The notes under the pieces were generated by a model. The model was not told the origin of the DNA. It did not search any database and saw only the letters and a program-made list of their open reading frames with translations. The translations under genes and the position numbers were made by a program. A stretch of 64,000 nucleotides of DNA from Thermobaculum terrenum ATCC BAA-798. GTDB taxonomy: Bacteria; Chloroflexota; Chloroflexia; Thermobaculales; Thermobaculaceae. The DNA lies in the NCBI RefSeq assembly GCF_000025005.1, contig NC_013526.1, positions 620,001 to 684,000 of the forward strand, given 5' to 3'. The stretch's first letter is position 1, and every line of letters starts with the position of its first letter. Positions 25,503 through 34,770 of the stretch are shown here, one piece after another.

Positions 25503-26642
25503 ATGCCTAGAGTCAGGTTGGAGCACTTGGTCAAGAGTTACGGGAGGGTCCGGGCCGTCGACGACCTCTGCCTGGAGGTGGAGGACCGGGAGTTCTTCGT
25601 GCTCTACGGCCCCTCGGGGGCGGGGAAGACCACGACCCTCAAGCTCATAGCGGGTGCCGAGCACCCGGATAGCGGCGAGGTCCACATAGGTGGGCGCCGG
25701 GTGGATCTGCTGGAGCCCGATGCCCGCAACGTCGCCATGACCTTCGAGTCCTACGCGCTGTACCCGCACTACTCGGTCTACGATAATATCGCGTTCCCAC
25801 TGCGGGCTCCAGACAGGCGCATGTCGAGAGCCGAGATCGACGAGCGGGTGCGCTGGGCAGCGAGGTTGCTGGGCATCGAGCACGTGCTGGGGCACAAGCC
25901 GGCCGAGATCAGCCAGGGCCAGAGGCAGCGCACGGCGTTGGCCCGGGCCATAGTGCGGCCGGCCGACGTCTACCTGTTCGATGAGCCTCTCAGCCACGTG
26001 GACGCCAAGGTCCGACACTACATGCGCGGCGAGCTACACCGGATGTCCACGATGCTCAACAACACCATCATCTACGTGACCCACGACTACGTCGAGGCGC
26101 TGTCGCTGGGCGATCGCGTGGGCGTGCTCGACCACGGCCGCCTGCACCAGGTGGGCACGCCGAGGGAGGTGTACTACGCCCCGCGCAACCTCTTCGTCGC
26201 CCTCTCCTTCGGCCAGCCGGAGATGAACATCCTCGAGGGCACCCTGACCGCCGCCAACGGTCGTCTGCGGGTGGAGACCGCACTGGGGACCACCCACCAG
26301 CTGGCGACGGGCGAGCCGCTGCCCACCGCCGGCACGGAGGTCTGGGTGGGGCTGCGCCCGCAGGACCTCCAGCTGGGCGACCTGGGCGCGGGCACCGCCT
26401 TCGATGCCGAGGTGCTGGTGTTCGAGCCCCTGGGCACGCACGGCGTGCTGCGGGCCCGCGCCAACGGCCAGGTGCTCAACGTGCTCGTGCCCCCCAACGC
26501 CAGATTCGAGCCCGGCAGCAGGGTCCTGCTGGACTACCCGGAGGACGCCTTGTACCTCTTCGACCGGGAGTCCCAACTCAACATCTTGCACCCTCGCATC
26601 ACCACACCACAAGGAGCTAGAGATGGCGGAGCTAAGGCTTGA
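25503..26642 (+). CDS. ABC transporter ATPase with degenerate signature motif (GlpS/UgpC-like)
   Basis: 379 residues. Walker A is GPSGAGKTTT, Walker B is VYLFDEPLSHVDAK, and the switch His lies in VTHDYVEAL. A regulatory OB-type C-terminal domain starts at about residue 235. The signature motif reads ISQGQRQR instead of LSGGQQQR. It is followed by a second, canonical ATPase (20-base overlap), so the importer probably uses an unequal heterodimer, as in GlpST-type systems. ATG at 25503 follows AGGAGAG. Confidence 0.92.
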   Translation: MPRVRLEHLVKSYGRVRAVDDLCLEVEDREFFVLYGPSGAGKTTTLKLIAGAEHPDSGEVHIGGRRVDLLEPDARNVAMTFESYALYPHYSVYDNIAFPLRAPDRRMSRAEIDERVRWAARLLGIEHVLGHKPAEISQGQRQRTALARAIVRPADVYLFDEPLSHVDAKVRHYMRGELHRMSTMLNNTIIYVTHDYVEALSLGDRVGVLDHGRLHQVGTPREVYYAPRNLFVALSFGQPEMNILEGTLTAANGRLRVETALGTTHQLATGEPLPTAGTEVWVGLRPQDLQLGDLGAGTAFDAEVLVFEPLGTHGVLRARANGQVLNVLVPPNARFEPGSRVLLDYPEDALYLFDRESQLNILHPRITTPQGARDGGAKA

Positions 26643-27735
26643 GCAGGTCCGAAAGGTGTATCGGTCCCGGGGCCGCGCCGTGGAGGCCGTCAAGGGCATC
26701 GACCTGGCGATCCAGGACGGGGAGTTCGTCGCCCTCCTGGGGCCCTCGGGCTGCGGCAAGACCTCGACCCTGCGCATGATCGCGGGGCTGGAGACGATCA
26801 CCTCGGGGCGGATATACATAGGCGACCGTTTGATCAACGGGCTGGAGCCCAGCCAGCGCGACGTGGCGATGGCCTTCGAGTCCTATGCGCTCTACCCACC
26901 CCTCACGGTGCGAGAGAACATCGAGTTCCCGCTGAAGGCCCGCCGGGTGCCCCCGGATGAGAGGCGGCGCAGGGTCGAGCGCGTGGCGGAGATGCTGCAG
27001 CTGGGCCCGATCCTGGACCTCAAGCCGGCGCAGCTGTCCGGCGGGGAGCAGCAGCGCGTTTCCCTGGCGCGGGCGCTGGTGCGCAACGCCTCCGTGCTGC
27101 TGCTGGACGAGCCGATGTCGCACCTGGATCCCAGGCTCCGCTTCCAGATGCGGCTCCACCTCAAGGAGCTGCTGCAGGAGATCTCCACCACCACGATCAT
27201 CGTCACCCACGACCAGCTGGAGGCGATAGCCCTAGCAGACAGGATCGCGGTAATGAACAATGGCGTGGTGGAGCAGTTCGGTGACCGTAACGAACTATAC
27301 AACCGACCCGCGACGATCTTCGTCGCGGACTTCGTGGGCGAACCTCCCACGAACTTCGTGCGGTGCGCGCTGACCTCGGTGAACGGCGAGCTGGCCTTCA
27401 GGAGCCAGGACGGCGCCATCTGCCTCCCGCCACCCCACCGCCTCCGAGCGAGCCTTCGCGATCGCCTGGGTCAGGAGTTCGTCCTCGGCATCCGCCCCCA
27501 GGACATGGCGATCGCCACGCCTAAGCCAGCTTGCGATCCCTACCACCTGCCTGGCAGGATCACCTTCGTGGAGTGGATCGGCGAGGAGACGCACGTCACC
27601 GTCGAGGCGGGCCAGGCCACGCTCATCGTGGTCATGGGGGCCGAGGACTACTTCGAGGAGGGGCAGCAGGTGGACGTGACCTTCCCGGAGGAGGCCCTCC
27701 ACGTGTTCGACCCCGAGAGCGGGCGTGCCCTGTGA
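26623..27735 (+). CDS. ABC transporter ATPase, canonical (UgpC/MalK/MsmX-like)
   Basis: 370 residues. Walker A is GPSGCGKTST, signature LSGGEQQRVSLARA, Walker B VLLLDEPMSHLDPR, H-loop VTHDQLEA, with a C-terminal regulatory domain to about residue 365. ATG at 26623 uses AAGGAG and lies within the end of the previous ATPase gene; the open frame upstream is shadow. It is the only fully canonical sugar ATPase in the window. Five other importers here have no ATPase gene, so this subunit could serve them as MsmX does in Bacillus. Confidence 0.92.
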   Translation: MAELRLEQVRKVYRSRGRAVEAVKGIDLAIQDGEFVALLGPSGCGKTSTLRMIAGLETITSGRIYIGDRLINGLEPSQRDVAMAFESYALYPPLTVRENIEFPLKARRVPPDERRRRVERVAEMLQLGPILDLKPAQLSGGEQQRVSLARALVRNASVLLLDEPMSHLDPRLRFQMRLHLKELLQEISTTTIIVTHDQLEAIALADRIAVMNNGVVEQFGDRNELYNRPATIFVADFVGEPPTNFVRCALTSVNGELAFRSQDGAICLPPPHRLRASLRDRLGQEFVLGIRPQDMAIATPKPACDPYHLPGRITFVEWIGEETHVTVEAGQATLIVVMGAEDYFEEGQQVDVTFPEEALHVFDPESGRAL

Positions 27736-27746
27736 GGAGGGGCGGC

Positions 27747-29171
27747 GTGGAGGCCTGCATCGGGCTGGACGTGGGCACGGGAGGGGTCCGGGCCTGCCTG
27801 GTGGACGCCGAGGGTCGCCTGCTGGCCAGCGCCGAGCGTCCCTTGGAGGCGCGGCGGGAGGGAGTCCTGTTCGAGCAGGATCCCGGGCAGTGGTGGCGGG
27901 AGGCGATGGCCTGCCTGCGGGCGCTGGCCAGGAGAGCCCATAGGGTGAACGTGAGGGCTATCAGCGTGGCGGCCACCTCCGGTACCGTGCTCTTGGTGGA
28001 CGCCGAGGGCGAGCCGTTGCTGCCGGCGATCATGTACTCGGACGGCAGGGCGCAGGCGGAGGCAGCCGAGCTCAACGAGGCCCTCGCCGGGCAGTGCGCC
28101 AGGCTGGGCTACCGCTTCCACCCGTCCTGGGGGCTACCGAAGCTGCTGTGGCTGCGACGGCACCGCCCCGACCTGTGGCGCTGCGGCCGGATAGCGCACG
28201 CGGCCGACTACCTTCTGGAGAGACTGAGCGGCGTGATGGGCGTGACGGACTGGACCCAGGCGCTGAAGAGCGGCTACGACGTGGCGGAGCTGCGCTGGCC
28301 CGCCGAGGTGGCGCGGCTGCTCGAGCTGCCCCTGGAGCGGCTGCCGCAGGTAGTTGCCCCTGGCACGCCCCTTGGCACCCTCCGGCAGTCAGTATCGGAG
28401 GCACTGGGGCTGCCCCGAGACGTCATTGTTGTAGCTGGCATGACTGATGGGTGCGCAAGCCAGTTGGCCGCTGGATCGGTGAGCCCGGGTGAGTGGCTGA
28501 CCGTGCTTGGGACCACGATGGTCATCAAGGGCGTGTCCAGGCAGCTGCTCCGCGATCCGGCAGGCAGGATCTATCACCATCGCCATCCACTGGGCTGGTG
28601 GTTGCCTGGTGCTGCCTCCAACACCGGCGGGGAGGCGCTCGAGCTCTGGGCTCGAGCGCGGCTGCCTGAGCTAGACGCGGCTGCGGCCAGCAGGATCCCC
28701 ACGGGCTTGATCTGCTATCCCCTGAGGCGACAGGGGGAGAGGTTCCCCTTCGTGTGCTCTCACGCGCGCGGCTTCTGTGAGGGGATCGTGCTTGATGAAG
28801 AGGTCCTGTATGCGACTACGTTGGAGGGGGTGAGCTTTCTCGAGCGGCTGGCGTACGAGCTGCTGGCTTCCCTCGGGGCGACGATGGAAGGAGGCATCTT
28901 GACTGCGGGCGGCGGTGCCCACAGCAGGACCTGGTGTGCAATCAGGGCCAGCGTGCTGGGCAGGCCGGTGTTGGTGGCCAGGCACACCGGCGCGGCCTAC
29001 GGGGCAGCCGTGCTGGCGGCCGGCGCGACGGTGCACCGCGGGCTGGAGGAGGCCACACGCACCATGGCCCGGCCCGCAGCCTCCTTTGACCCGGATCCAA
29101 GGCTTGAGGCTGGCTACGGCGAGCAGTACCAGCGCTTCCTGGAGGCGCTGCGGCAAAGAGGCTACATCTAG
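27747..29171 (+). CDS. FGGY-family carbohydrate kinase
   Basis: 474 residues. The phosphate loop is GLDVGTGGVRACLV, the dimer/substrate loop includes IMYSDGRAQ, GMTDGCASQLAAGS carries the catalytic Asp, and ATP-site glycines lie in TAGGGAHSRTW and AAYGAAVLA. It resembles the D-ribulokinase/xylulokinase branch more than glycerol kinase, but the substrate is not certain. GTG at 27747 has GAGGAGGGG upstream; an in-frame GTG at 27732 overlaps the ATPase stop and is a less likely start. From about 28380 to the end, base composition drops relative to the first half, hinting at recombination within the gene. It lies in the importer operon, so it probably acts on the imported substrate or its oxidised product. 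Confidence 0.88.
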   Translation: MEACIGLDVGTGGVRACLVDAEGRLLASAERPLEARREGVLFEQDPGQWWREAMACLRALARRAHRVNVRAISVAATSGTVLLVDAEGEPLLPAIMYSDGRAQAEAAELNEALAGQCARLGYRFHPSWGLPKLLWLRRHRPDLWRCGRIAHAADYLLERLSGVMGVTDWTQALKSGYDVAELRWPAEVARLLELPLERLPQVVAPGTPLGTLRQSVSEALGLPRDVIVVAGMTDGCASQLAAGSVSPGEWLTVLGTTMVIKGVSRQLLRDPAGRIYHHRHPLGWWLPGAASNTGGEALELWARARLPELDAAAASRIPTGLICYPLRRQGERFPFVCSHARGFCEGIVLDEEVLYATTLEGVSFLERLAYELLASLGATMEGGILTAGGGAHSRTWCAIRASVLGRPVLVARHTGAAYGAAVLAAGATVHRGLEEATRTMARPAASFDPDPRLEAGYGEQYQRFLEALRQRGYI

Positions 29172-29179
29172 GAGGGCCT

Positions 29180-29812
29180 ATGTTGCGAGTGTGGCTTGCC
29201 AGGCATGGACAAACGGTGTGGGGAGACGAGGACCGCTTCTGCGGACGGACCGATCTGGAGCTGTCCGAGCGGGGCTACGCTCAGGCCGAGGCGCTGGCGC
29301 GACGCCTGGCGGCCGAGCCCCTGGTCGCCGTGTACGCCAGCCCGCTGCGCCGGGCGCTGGCCACGGCGGAGGCCGTGGCGCGCTCCCAGGGCCTGCCGGT
29401 GGAGGCGCTGGAAGGCCTGGTGGAGATGGATTTCGGGCGCTGGGAGGGGCGCACCCGGGAAGACGTCCGCCGCGCCTCCCCCGACCGCTACCTGCGGTGG
29501 TGCGAGGATCCGGCTGCCGTAGCCCCGGAGGGAGGCGAGGGCGCCTACGAGGTCGCCCAGCGAGCGCTGGCGGCGCTGCACCACGTGTTCGCCAGCCACC
29601 GGGCGGGCGCGGTGCTGGTGGTGGCGCACAGGACGGTCAACCGCATCCTCCTGTGTCATTACCTGGAGATACCGATCCGCGCTTACAGGGAGCGGCTTGG
29701 ACAGGACCTATGTGCGCTCAACCTGCTTGAGGTGGCAGGGGGGCAAGTGCGCGTCAGGCTCCTGAACTCCACCGATCACATTAGGTATGTGCCCATCGCT
29801 GAAGCGATGTAA
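29180..29812 (+). CDS. Histidine-phosphatase superfamily protein (phosphoglycerate-mutase-like)
   Basis: 210 residues. The catalytic RHG motif is LARHGQTVWG at the N-terminus, a partner Arg lies in YASPLRRAL, E in EMDFGRWEG is the likely proton donor, and the second His is in VVVAHRTVNRI. Such enzymes are cofactor-independent phosphatases on small sugar phosphates or nucleotide loops (CobC/PhoE types). It begins nine bases after the kinase stop, with GGAGG, so it belongs to the same operon; together with the HAD enzyme opposite it gives the locus two phosphatases. Confidence 0.85.
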   Translation: MLRVWLARHGQTVWGDEDRFCGRTDLELSERGYAQAEALARRLAAEPLVAVYASPLRRALATAEAVARSQGLPVEALEGLVEMDFGRWEGRTREDVRRASPDRYLRWCEDPAAVAPEGGEGAYEVAQRALAALHHVFASHRAGAVLVVAHRTVNRILLCHYLEIPIRAYRERLGQDLCALNLLEVAGGQVRVRLLNSTDHIRYVPIAEAM

Positions 29813-29859
29813 CTTTCCTCGCACTTATGCAGGGGTGATACGCACAACCAGAAACTACC

Positions 29860-29873
29860 GGAAAACGTTTACC
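29860..29873. promoter_or_regulatory. LacI-type operator candidate GGnAAACGTTTnCC
   Basis: GGAAAACGTTTACC is palindromic except for one position on each side and has the central CG of LacI/CcpA-family operators. It lies 162 bases upstream of the damaged binding-protein gene. A TATAAT (29928-29933) follows, with no good -35 box. Confidence 0.5.
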
Positions 29874-30021
29874 AAGATATATTGATATATTTTCTGATTG
29901 ATGATAGTTTTTAAACATAAATCGTTCTATAATGTTTTGGTTAGGATTTATGACCGGCTGCATGCCAAGCCAGCAGAGAGGTCCTTGTATTGGTTGCTCG
30001 TTCGTAGGAGGATCTAGAGAG

Positions 30022-31383
30022 ATGGCAGCAAAAGACGAAAGGACAAAGACGAATGTTAGCCGTAGGGAGTTTCTACGTCGCACGACCCGCATTGGGGGAG
30101 CACTGATCGCTGCCCCACTCCTGTGGGCCTGCGGCCGCCAGAGAGGATCCACTACCCAAGGCCGCTCACCGATGGCCAGTCCGGCCAATACGCACATGAC
30201 TGGTAGGGCACCGGCCACTACCGAGATCACGCTATGGGCCAGGGACAGTCAGAAGACGTTCATAGGTGACCTGGTCGAGGCCTTCAACCACACCCACAAA
30301 GATTTCCAGGTTAGGGTCAACCTCATTCCGGCCGCCAACTTTGTCCAGAAGTTCGGCACGGCAGCGGCGGGAGGCACTGGACCGGACATTGCCTCGATCG
30401 ACCTGGTCTACCTACCGTACTTTGCCTCAGTGGGCGCCCTATAGGACATCACCGACAAGGTAAACGCCCTGACGTACAAGTCCGGCCTGAGCTCGTCCCA
30501 CATGAGGTTGGCTACTTACAAAGGCAGGATCTATGCTTTACCGTTCACCGCTGAGGCCTCGGTGCTCTTCTACAACGTCACCCTCTTTAGGCGAGCGGGA
30601 CTAGATCCCAAGCGGCCTCCCAGGACATGGGAGGACGTCGAGGAATACGCCCGCAAGATCAGATCTCTGGGAGGTGAATACTATGGCTATGTGTTTGCCG
30701 GCGCAAGCGCGGGTTACAACGCCTTCACCTTCATGCCCTATATCTGGGCTAGTGGAGGCGACGTACTGACAAGCAAAGGCTCGCCCACATTCGACTCACC
30801 AATCATTACCCAAGCACTTACCTTCTACCGTCGCATGTGGGAGGGTGACCTCATCCCGAAGCTTGCGCAGACTGATCAGGGCACCAACAGCGGGCCAGCG
30901 TTCGCAGGTGGGAAAATTGGCATCTATCCCTCTGGAGCGTTCTTCATCCCTACTCTAAGCAGCGCCAAGAACTTCGAGTGGGATGTGACTCCTATTCCGG
31001 GCAGGACCGGTGGCTACGCTTCCTTTGCGGGTGGCGATGAGATCGCCATACCTAAAGCATCCAAGCACAAGGACGAGGCCTGGGAGTTCATTCAGTGGGC
31101 TACCGGGGAGGAGGCACAGGCCGTTCTAGCTCGCAAGGGAATTGTACCCATTCGTACTGATCTCTACAAGAGCATCTACGAGCCTCTGAATCCTAAGTAC
31201 AAGGCCTTGGCCCAGGCGATGTTGGAGGGTCGTACTCCCTATAGCACCGTGTACAACGCCCTCTTCAACGACAACAACGGACCATGGATCAAGATGATTC
31301 AGGATGCGGTGTTTAGAGGGGACATCCAAGGGGCCCAGCGAGCTGCCCAGCAGCGGGCTATGGCCATAACTGCGGGGAGCTGA
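30022..31383 (+). pseudogene. CUT1 sugar-binding lipoprotein interrupted by in-frame TAG
   Basis: The frame encodes 453 positions of a family-1 binding protein: Tat motif SRREFLRR, lipobox ending LLWACG, then VLFYNVTLFRRAGLDP, TWEDVEEYA, GGKIGIYPSGAFFI and DEAWEFIQWATGEEA. Codon 141 (30442-30444) is TAG, between VGAL and DITDKV. Homologues usually have Gln there (GALQDLTD), so CAG-to-TAG is likely. The rest of the frame is clean and the two permeases behind it are intact, so the damage is recent or the codon is read through. The start ATG at 30022 has GGAGG at 30008. A free C-terminal fragment restarted from ATG 30502 would not be exported. Confidence 0.85.
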
Positions 31384-31385
31384 GC

Positions 31386-32321
31386 ATGGCCCCGGCCCGC
31401 GAAGTCGCCACCCGCGAGCGTATTGGGTCTCAGAGCGTATCCAGTAGCTGGCGCTGGCGTCGATCGGTAGAAGGCATCTTGTACGTGCTGCCAGCCACGA
31501 TCCTCATTGGGCTGTTCTTCTTCATACCCTTGGGGATGACGTTCTGGATGTCCCTCTACGACTGGCCCATCCTCGGTGCCCGTCGTTTCACCGGCTTGGC
31601 CAACTACGGGCGCGCGCTGGGAGACCCTAACTTCCTGCATGCTGTGTACTTCACCTGCGTGTACACGCTGGTGATCACCCCCATCCTGATCGTTGTGGGC
31701 TTCGCCTTGGCGATGCTCGTCAAGGGCCACCGGAGGGGAGTGGGGCTGTTTCGTACACTCTACTTCCTGCCCGTGCCAATAGGGTTTGCCTCGGCCAGCT
31801 ACCTCTGGGTCTGGTTAGTGCAGCCTGACGCCGGCCCCCTGGGCCGCATCCTGCAGCTGCTGGGATTGGTGCAGCAGCCCCCTCAGTGGCTTGCCGGCAC
31901 CACCAGTGCGCTGGCAGTGGTGATCGCGATGGTGACCTGGAAGACGTCAGGCATGCAGATGATACTCCTGATGTCTGGGATGCACTCCATCCCCATCGAG
32001 CTGGAGGAGGCGGCGCGCGTGGACGGCGCTAGCGGTCGGCAGGTGTTCTGGCTAGTCACCCTGCCCCTGCTCAGATCGACGCTGGCGTTGGTGCTCGTGT
32101 TCTCGGTGGCGGGCTCCCTGCTCGCGTTCGATCAGTTCTACATCATCACCGGCGGAGGGCCCTCCAACTCCACCATCACCGCTGTCTACTGGATCTACCA
32201 TACCGCGTTCATCAACTTCCAGTTGGGCTACGCCGCCGCGCTGTCGATCCTGCTCATGGTTGTGCTGGCGCTGGTCAGCTTCGTGCAGCTGCGGCTCATC
32301 CATAGATCGGTGGAACTGTGA
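31386..32321 (+). CDS. CUT1 ABC permease (UgpA/MalF type)
   Basis: 311 residues, six helices. The EAA loop is EEAARVDGAS, and TGGGPSNST precedes the last helices. It starts at ATG 31386, two bases after the binding-protein stop, so its translation may suffer polarity from the TAG in that gene. Partner of the next gene. Substrate unknown. Confidence 0.9.
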   Translation: MAPAREVATRERIGSQSVSSSWRWRRSVEGILYVLPATILIGLFFFIPLGMTFWMSLYDWPILGARRFTGLANYGRALGDPNFLHAVYFTCVYTLVITPILIVVGFALAMLVKGHRRGVGLFRTLYFLPVPIGFASASYLWVWLVQPDAGPLGRILQLLGLVQQPPQWLAGTTSALAVVIAMVTWKTSGMQMILLMSGMHSIPIELEEAARVDGASGRQVFWLVTLPLLRSTLALVLVFSVAGSLLAFDQFYIITGGGPSNSTITAVYWIYHTAFINFQLGYAAALSILLMVVLALVSFVQLRLIHRSVEL

Positions 32322-32331
32322 GGTGTTGGCG

Positions 32332-33189
32332 ATGAAGGTTATGCCGCTCAAGACCATGCATCAAGCTACTCTAGCTTGGTGGGTAGTCTGCATCCTGTTG
32401 GGTGTCCTGTTCTTACTGCCCCTGTACCTCATGGTGACGCAAGCCTTCAAGAGCCCGGCCGAGGCCGCGGCCATACCCCCTACCCTGTGGCCACATAGCT
32501 GGTCGCTGGATTCTTTCAGGCGCATGGGGGGCGAGGTGGCCAGCATCAACATCTCGCAGCACATCCTCAACAGCCTGTACGTGTCCCTTGCCACAGTAGG
32601 GGGCGTGGTGTTGGTGAGCACCTTGGGGGGCTACAGCTTCGCCAGGCTCAACTTCCCGGGCAATGGTGTGTGGTTCTTCGGCCTGCTGGTCACGTTCATG
32701 ATCCCCTTCCAGGCGATCATCACCCCTCTCTACCTGGTGATGCGAGCACTCCACCTGCAGAACTCGTTGGTCGGGTTGGCACTGGTCTATATCACCTACC
32801 AGCTGCCGTTCGGTCTGTACCTGATGCGCAACGCCTTCGGAACCATTCCCAGGGAGATCCAGGAGGCTGCCCTCCTGGACGGCTGCTCCACCCTGTTATC
32901 ACTCACGCGGGTGATGCTGCCGATCGCCTTGCCCGGCGTGGTCACGACCGCGCTGTTTGCTTTCTTCGCCGCCTGGAACGACTTCTTCGCTGCCCTCATC
33001 CTGGTCACCGACCAGGACAGGATGACGCTGCCGGTCACCCTCTCCATCCTGCAATCCGGGCAGTTCGGGACCATTGACTGGGGGGTACTGCAGGCAGGGG
33101 TAGTGGTGAGCGCCATACCCTGCGTGCTGCTCTTTCTCGTGCTGCAGCGGTACTACGTGAGCGGCCTGCTGAGCGGAGCGCTCAAGTAG
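32332..33189 (+). CDS. CUT1 ABC permease (UgpE/MalG type)
   Basis: 285 residues, six helices. The EAA loop is QEAALLDGCS, AAWNDFFAAL lies before the last helices, and the C-terminus is VSGLLSGALK. ATG at 32332 lies ten bases after the previous stop with GAGGTG upstream. Last intact gene of the 30-33 kb unit; no ATPase is encoded with it. Confidence 0.9.
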   Translation: MKVMPLKTMHQATLAWWVVCILLGVLFLLPLYLMVTQAFKSPAEAAAIPPTLWPHSWSLDSFRRMGGEVASINISQHILNSLYVSLATVGGVVLVSTLGGYSFARLNFPGNGVWFFGLLVTFMIPFQAIITPLYLVMRALHLQNSLVGLALVYITYQLPFGLYLMRNAFGTIPREIQEAALLDGCSTLLSLTRVMLPIALPGVVTTALFAFFAAWNDFFAALILVTDQDRMTLPVTLSILQSGQFGTIDWGVLQAGVVVSAIPCVLLFLVLQRYYVSGLLSGALK

Positions 33190-34770
33190 CTAGGGCATGG
33201 CAGTCCCTATTGGAGCCGACAGAAGGAGGGAATACGGGTGACGCAACAAGTGCCAATACCCTCTAGGGTGTCCGATAGGTAGACACTGGCGTAAAGAGAG
33301 GTGATCCAGAGGCCACGACGAGATTGTTCAGTGCTGATCTGAGCCGACTCGGGGACACCTACGTCCGGGTGGCGAGAGGTTGAGTTCAAGCCAGCTACGA
33401 TGCCAATGGGTACTTATCTATTGAAGTGTGCGGTAGGTCGGTGGACCTGGCTGCCGGACACCGGTCGTATTTGGGGATTGTTTGTCACATCCTCCCGGGA
33501 GGTGCGAGGATGGGCAGTGCCGCGCCTGCTGGGAGTACCGCCCAAGCACATCGCCTAAGAGCTCGGGGATGGTGGATGTTGACCAAGATACTGTAGCATC
33601 AGCTGGCTGAGGGATGCGCAGGTGTACACCCTGTACGTGGTACAATCGACAACGATCCTGCTCCTCGATGGCCGAGGCTCCACCTACGGACTCTTCTCGG
33701 TTGAGCACCCGGACAAGCCCTAACAGTGGCTGCAGCTCATGCTCGGAAGCTTGCCAGCGCACAAATTGATGGCCCTGGTAGAGGAGGTCTGTCCTTCACC
33801 ATGGAGTCCCCCAGCTATAGCCGAGGACCGTGATCGAGGGTGTACGGGCTAGGCTGACCGCCCCTGGTAGGAAGTCAGGCAAAGATCTTTGAATATATTA
33901 TGTCGAGCAAAATCGGCGGACGCTCTTCGCCGTGGAGAACTACAACTGGATGGCGGAGGGCATCCTGTCAGAGTACGATTGCCTGGAGCTGCTCGAGAGC
34001 GGGATAGTGCGGATGGACTTAGTAGGCGGCAGGCACATAGCGGCGGTCGCCGAGCCCACCAGGCTCCCCGGCCGCCAGCTGGGTCGTCGCCTGGCCCGGG
34101 ATGACCGCCGGCCGAGGCTGGGACCGCGAGCCCGCGGAGCCTCACGACCTGCTGGCCGGGCAGCCCGTCCGCCATCTAGGGCCAGGGTCAACCCCATGCT
34201 GCGGGCGCCCAGCGATCCAACGAGCTGGGGCGTGGCAGCTTGCTCGCGGTCTCCCACATAGGCTCACGCCAAGCTAGGTACGACCGCCGGAGGAGCCCCC
34301 AACTGCCTTCCCGTGGACGGCCACGGGGCGATCCCCAGCACGGGTTCTGGCTCTAAGCCGGCTCCACACCCAACGCCAACGGGAAGATATCGCGGCGCCA
34401 GGACGGCCGGGCGGGCTCTCAGATGCCCACCCAGGGACTGCAAGGGAGGTCCGGCGCGGGCGCAGATGCTGCGACGAGCGCTCGACGGTTTGGCAGCTGC
34501 ATCCCAGGCCAGCACCACAGGCCGCTGAAGGCCAGCCGCGCGTCCGCCGTAATTCCCCCACATCACCACCTGTGGGGACGCGAGGTCGCGGTGGCCGCTA
34601 ACCGCCAGCATGGCAGCCTCCCGTGCCCCTCCCCCGTGCGTCCTGGGCTTATGGGGTCGAGCTTGCGACCCGGGCATTTGGTGCAGCTGGCAGAGCGCAG
34701 GTACGTGCCAACAGGGGCAGCGAGGCACGCCGCTAGCGGCCCCACAGCCGAGGCAGCACACCGAGGAGAT
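33190..34770. other. 1.58 kb of decayed coding DNA downstream of the importer
   Basis: An AAGGAGGG followed by GTG at about 33238 would start a gene directly after the permeases, but the frame stops after 14 codons. Further on, plus-strand segments look protein-like yet are broken by stops, for example around 33600-33760 (TTILLLDGRGSTYGLFSVEHPDKP-type peptide split by TAA) and 33932-34050 (NYNWMAEGILSEYDCLELLE, GIVRMDLVGGRHIAAVAEP). I cannot name the families. The order importer, then dead enzyme genes, suggests the catabolic half of this unit has been lost. No RNA gene, insertion sequence or array was seen. Confidence 0.5.

Noticed and set aside
12597-31383. Genome-wide reassignment of TAG to Gln
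   Set aside because: TAG is the genuine stop of several nearby genes (for example those ending at 5370, 9900, 12579, 14027 and 46343), so at most occasional readthrough or local mutation is supported.
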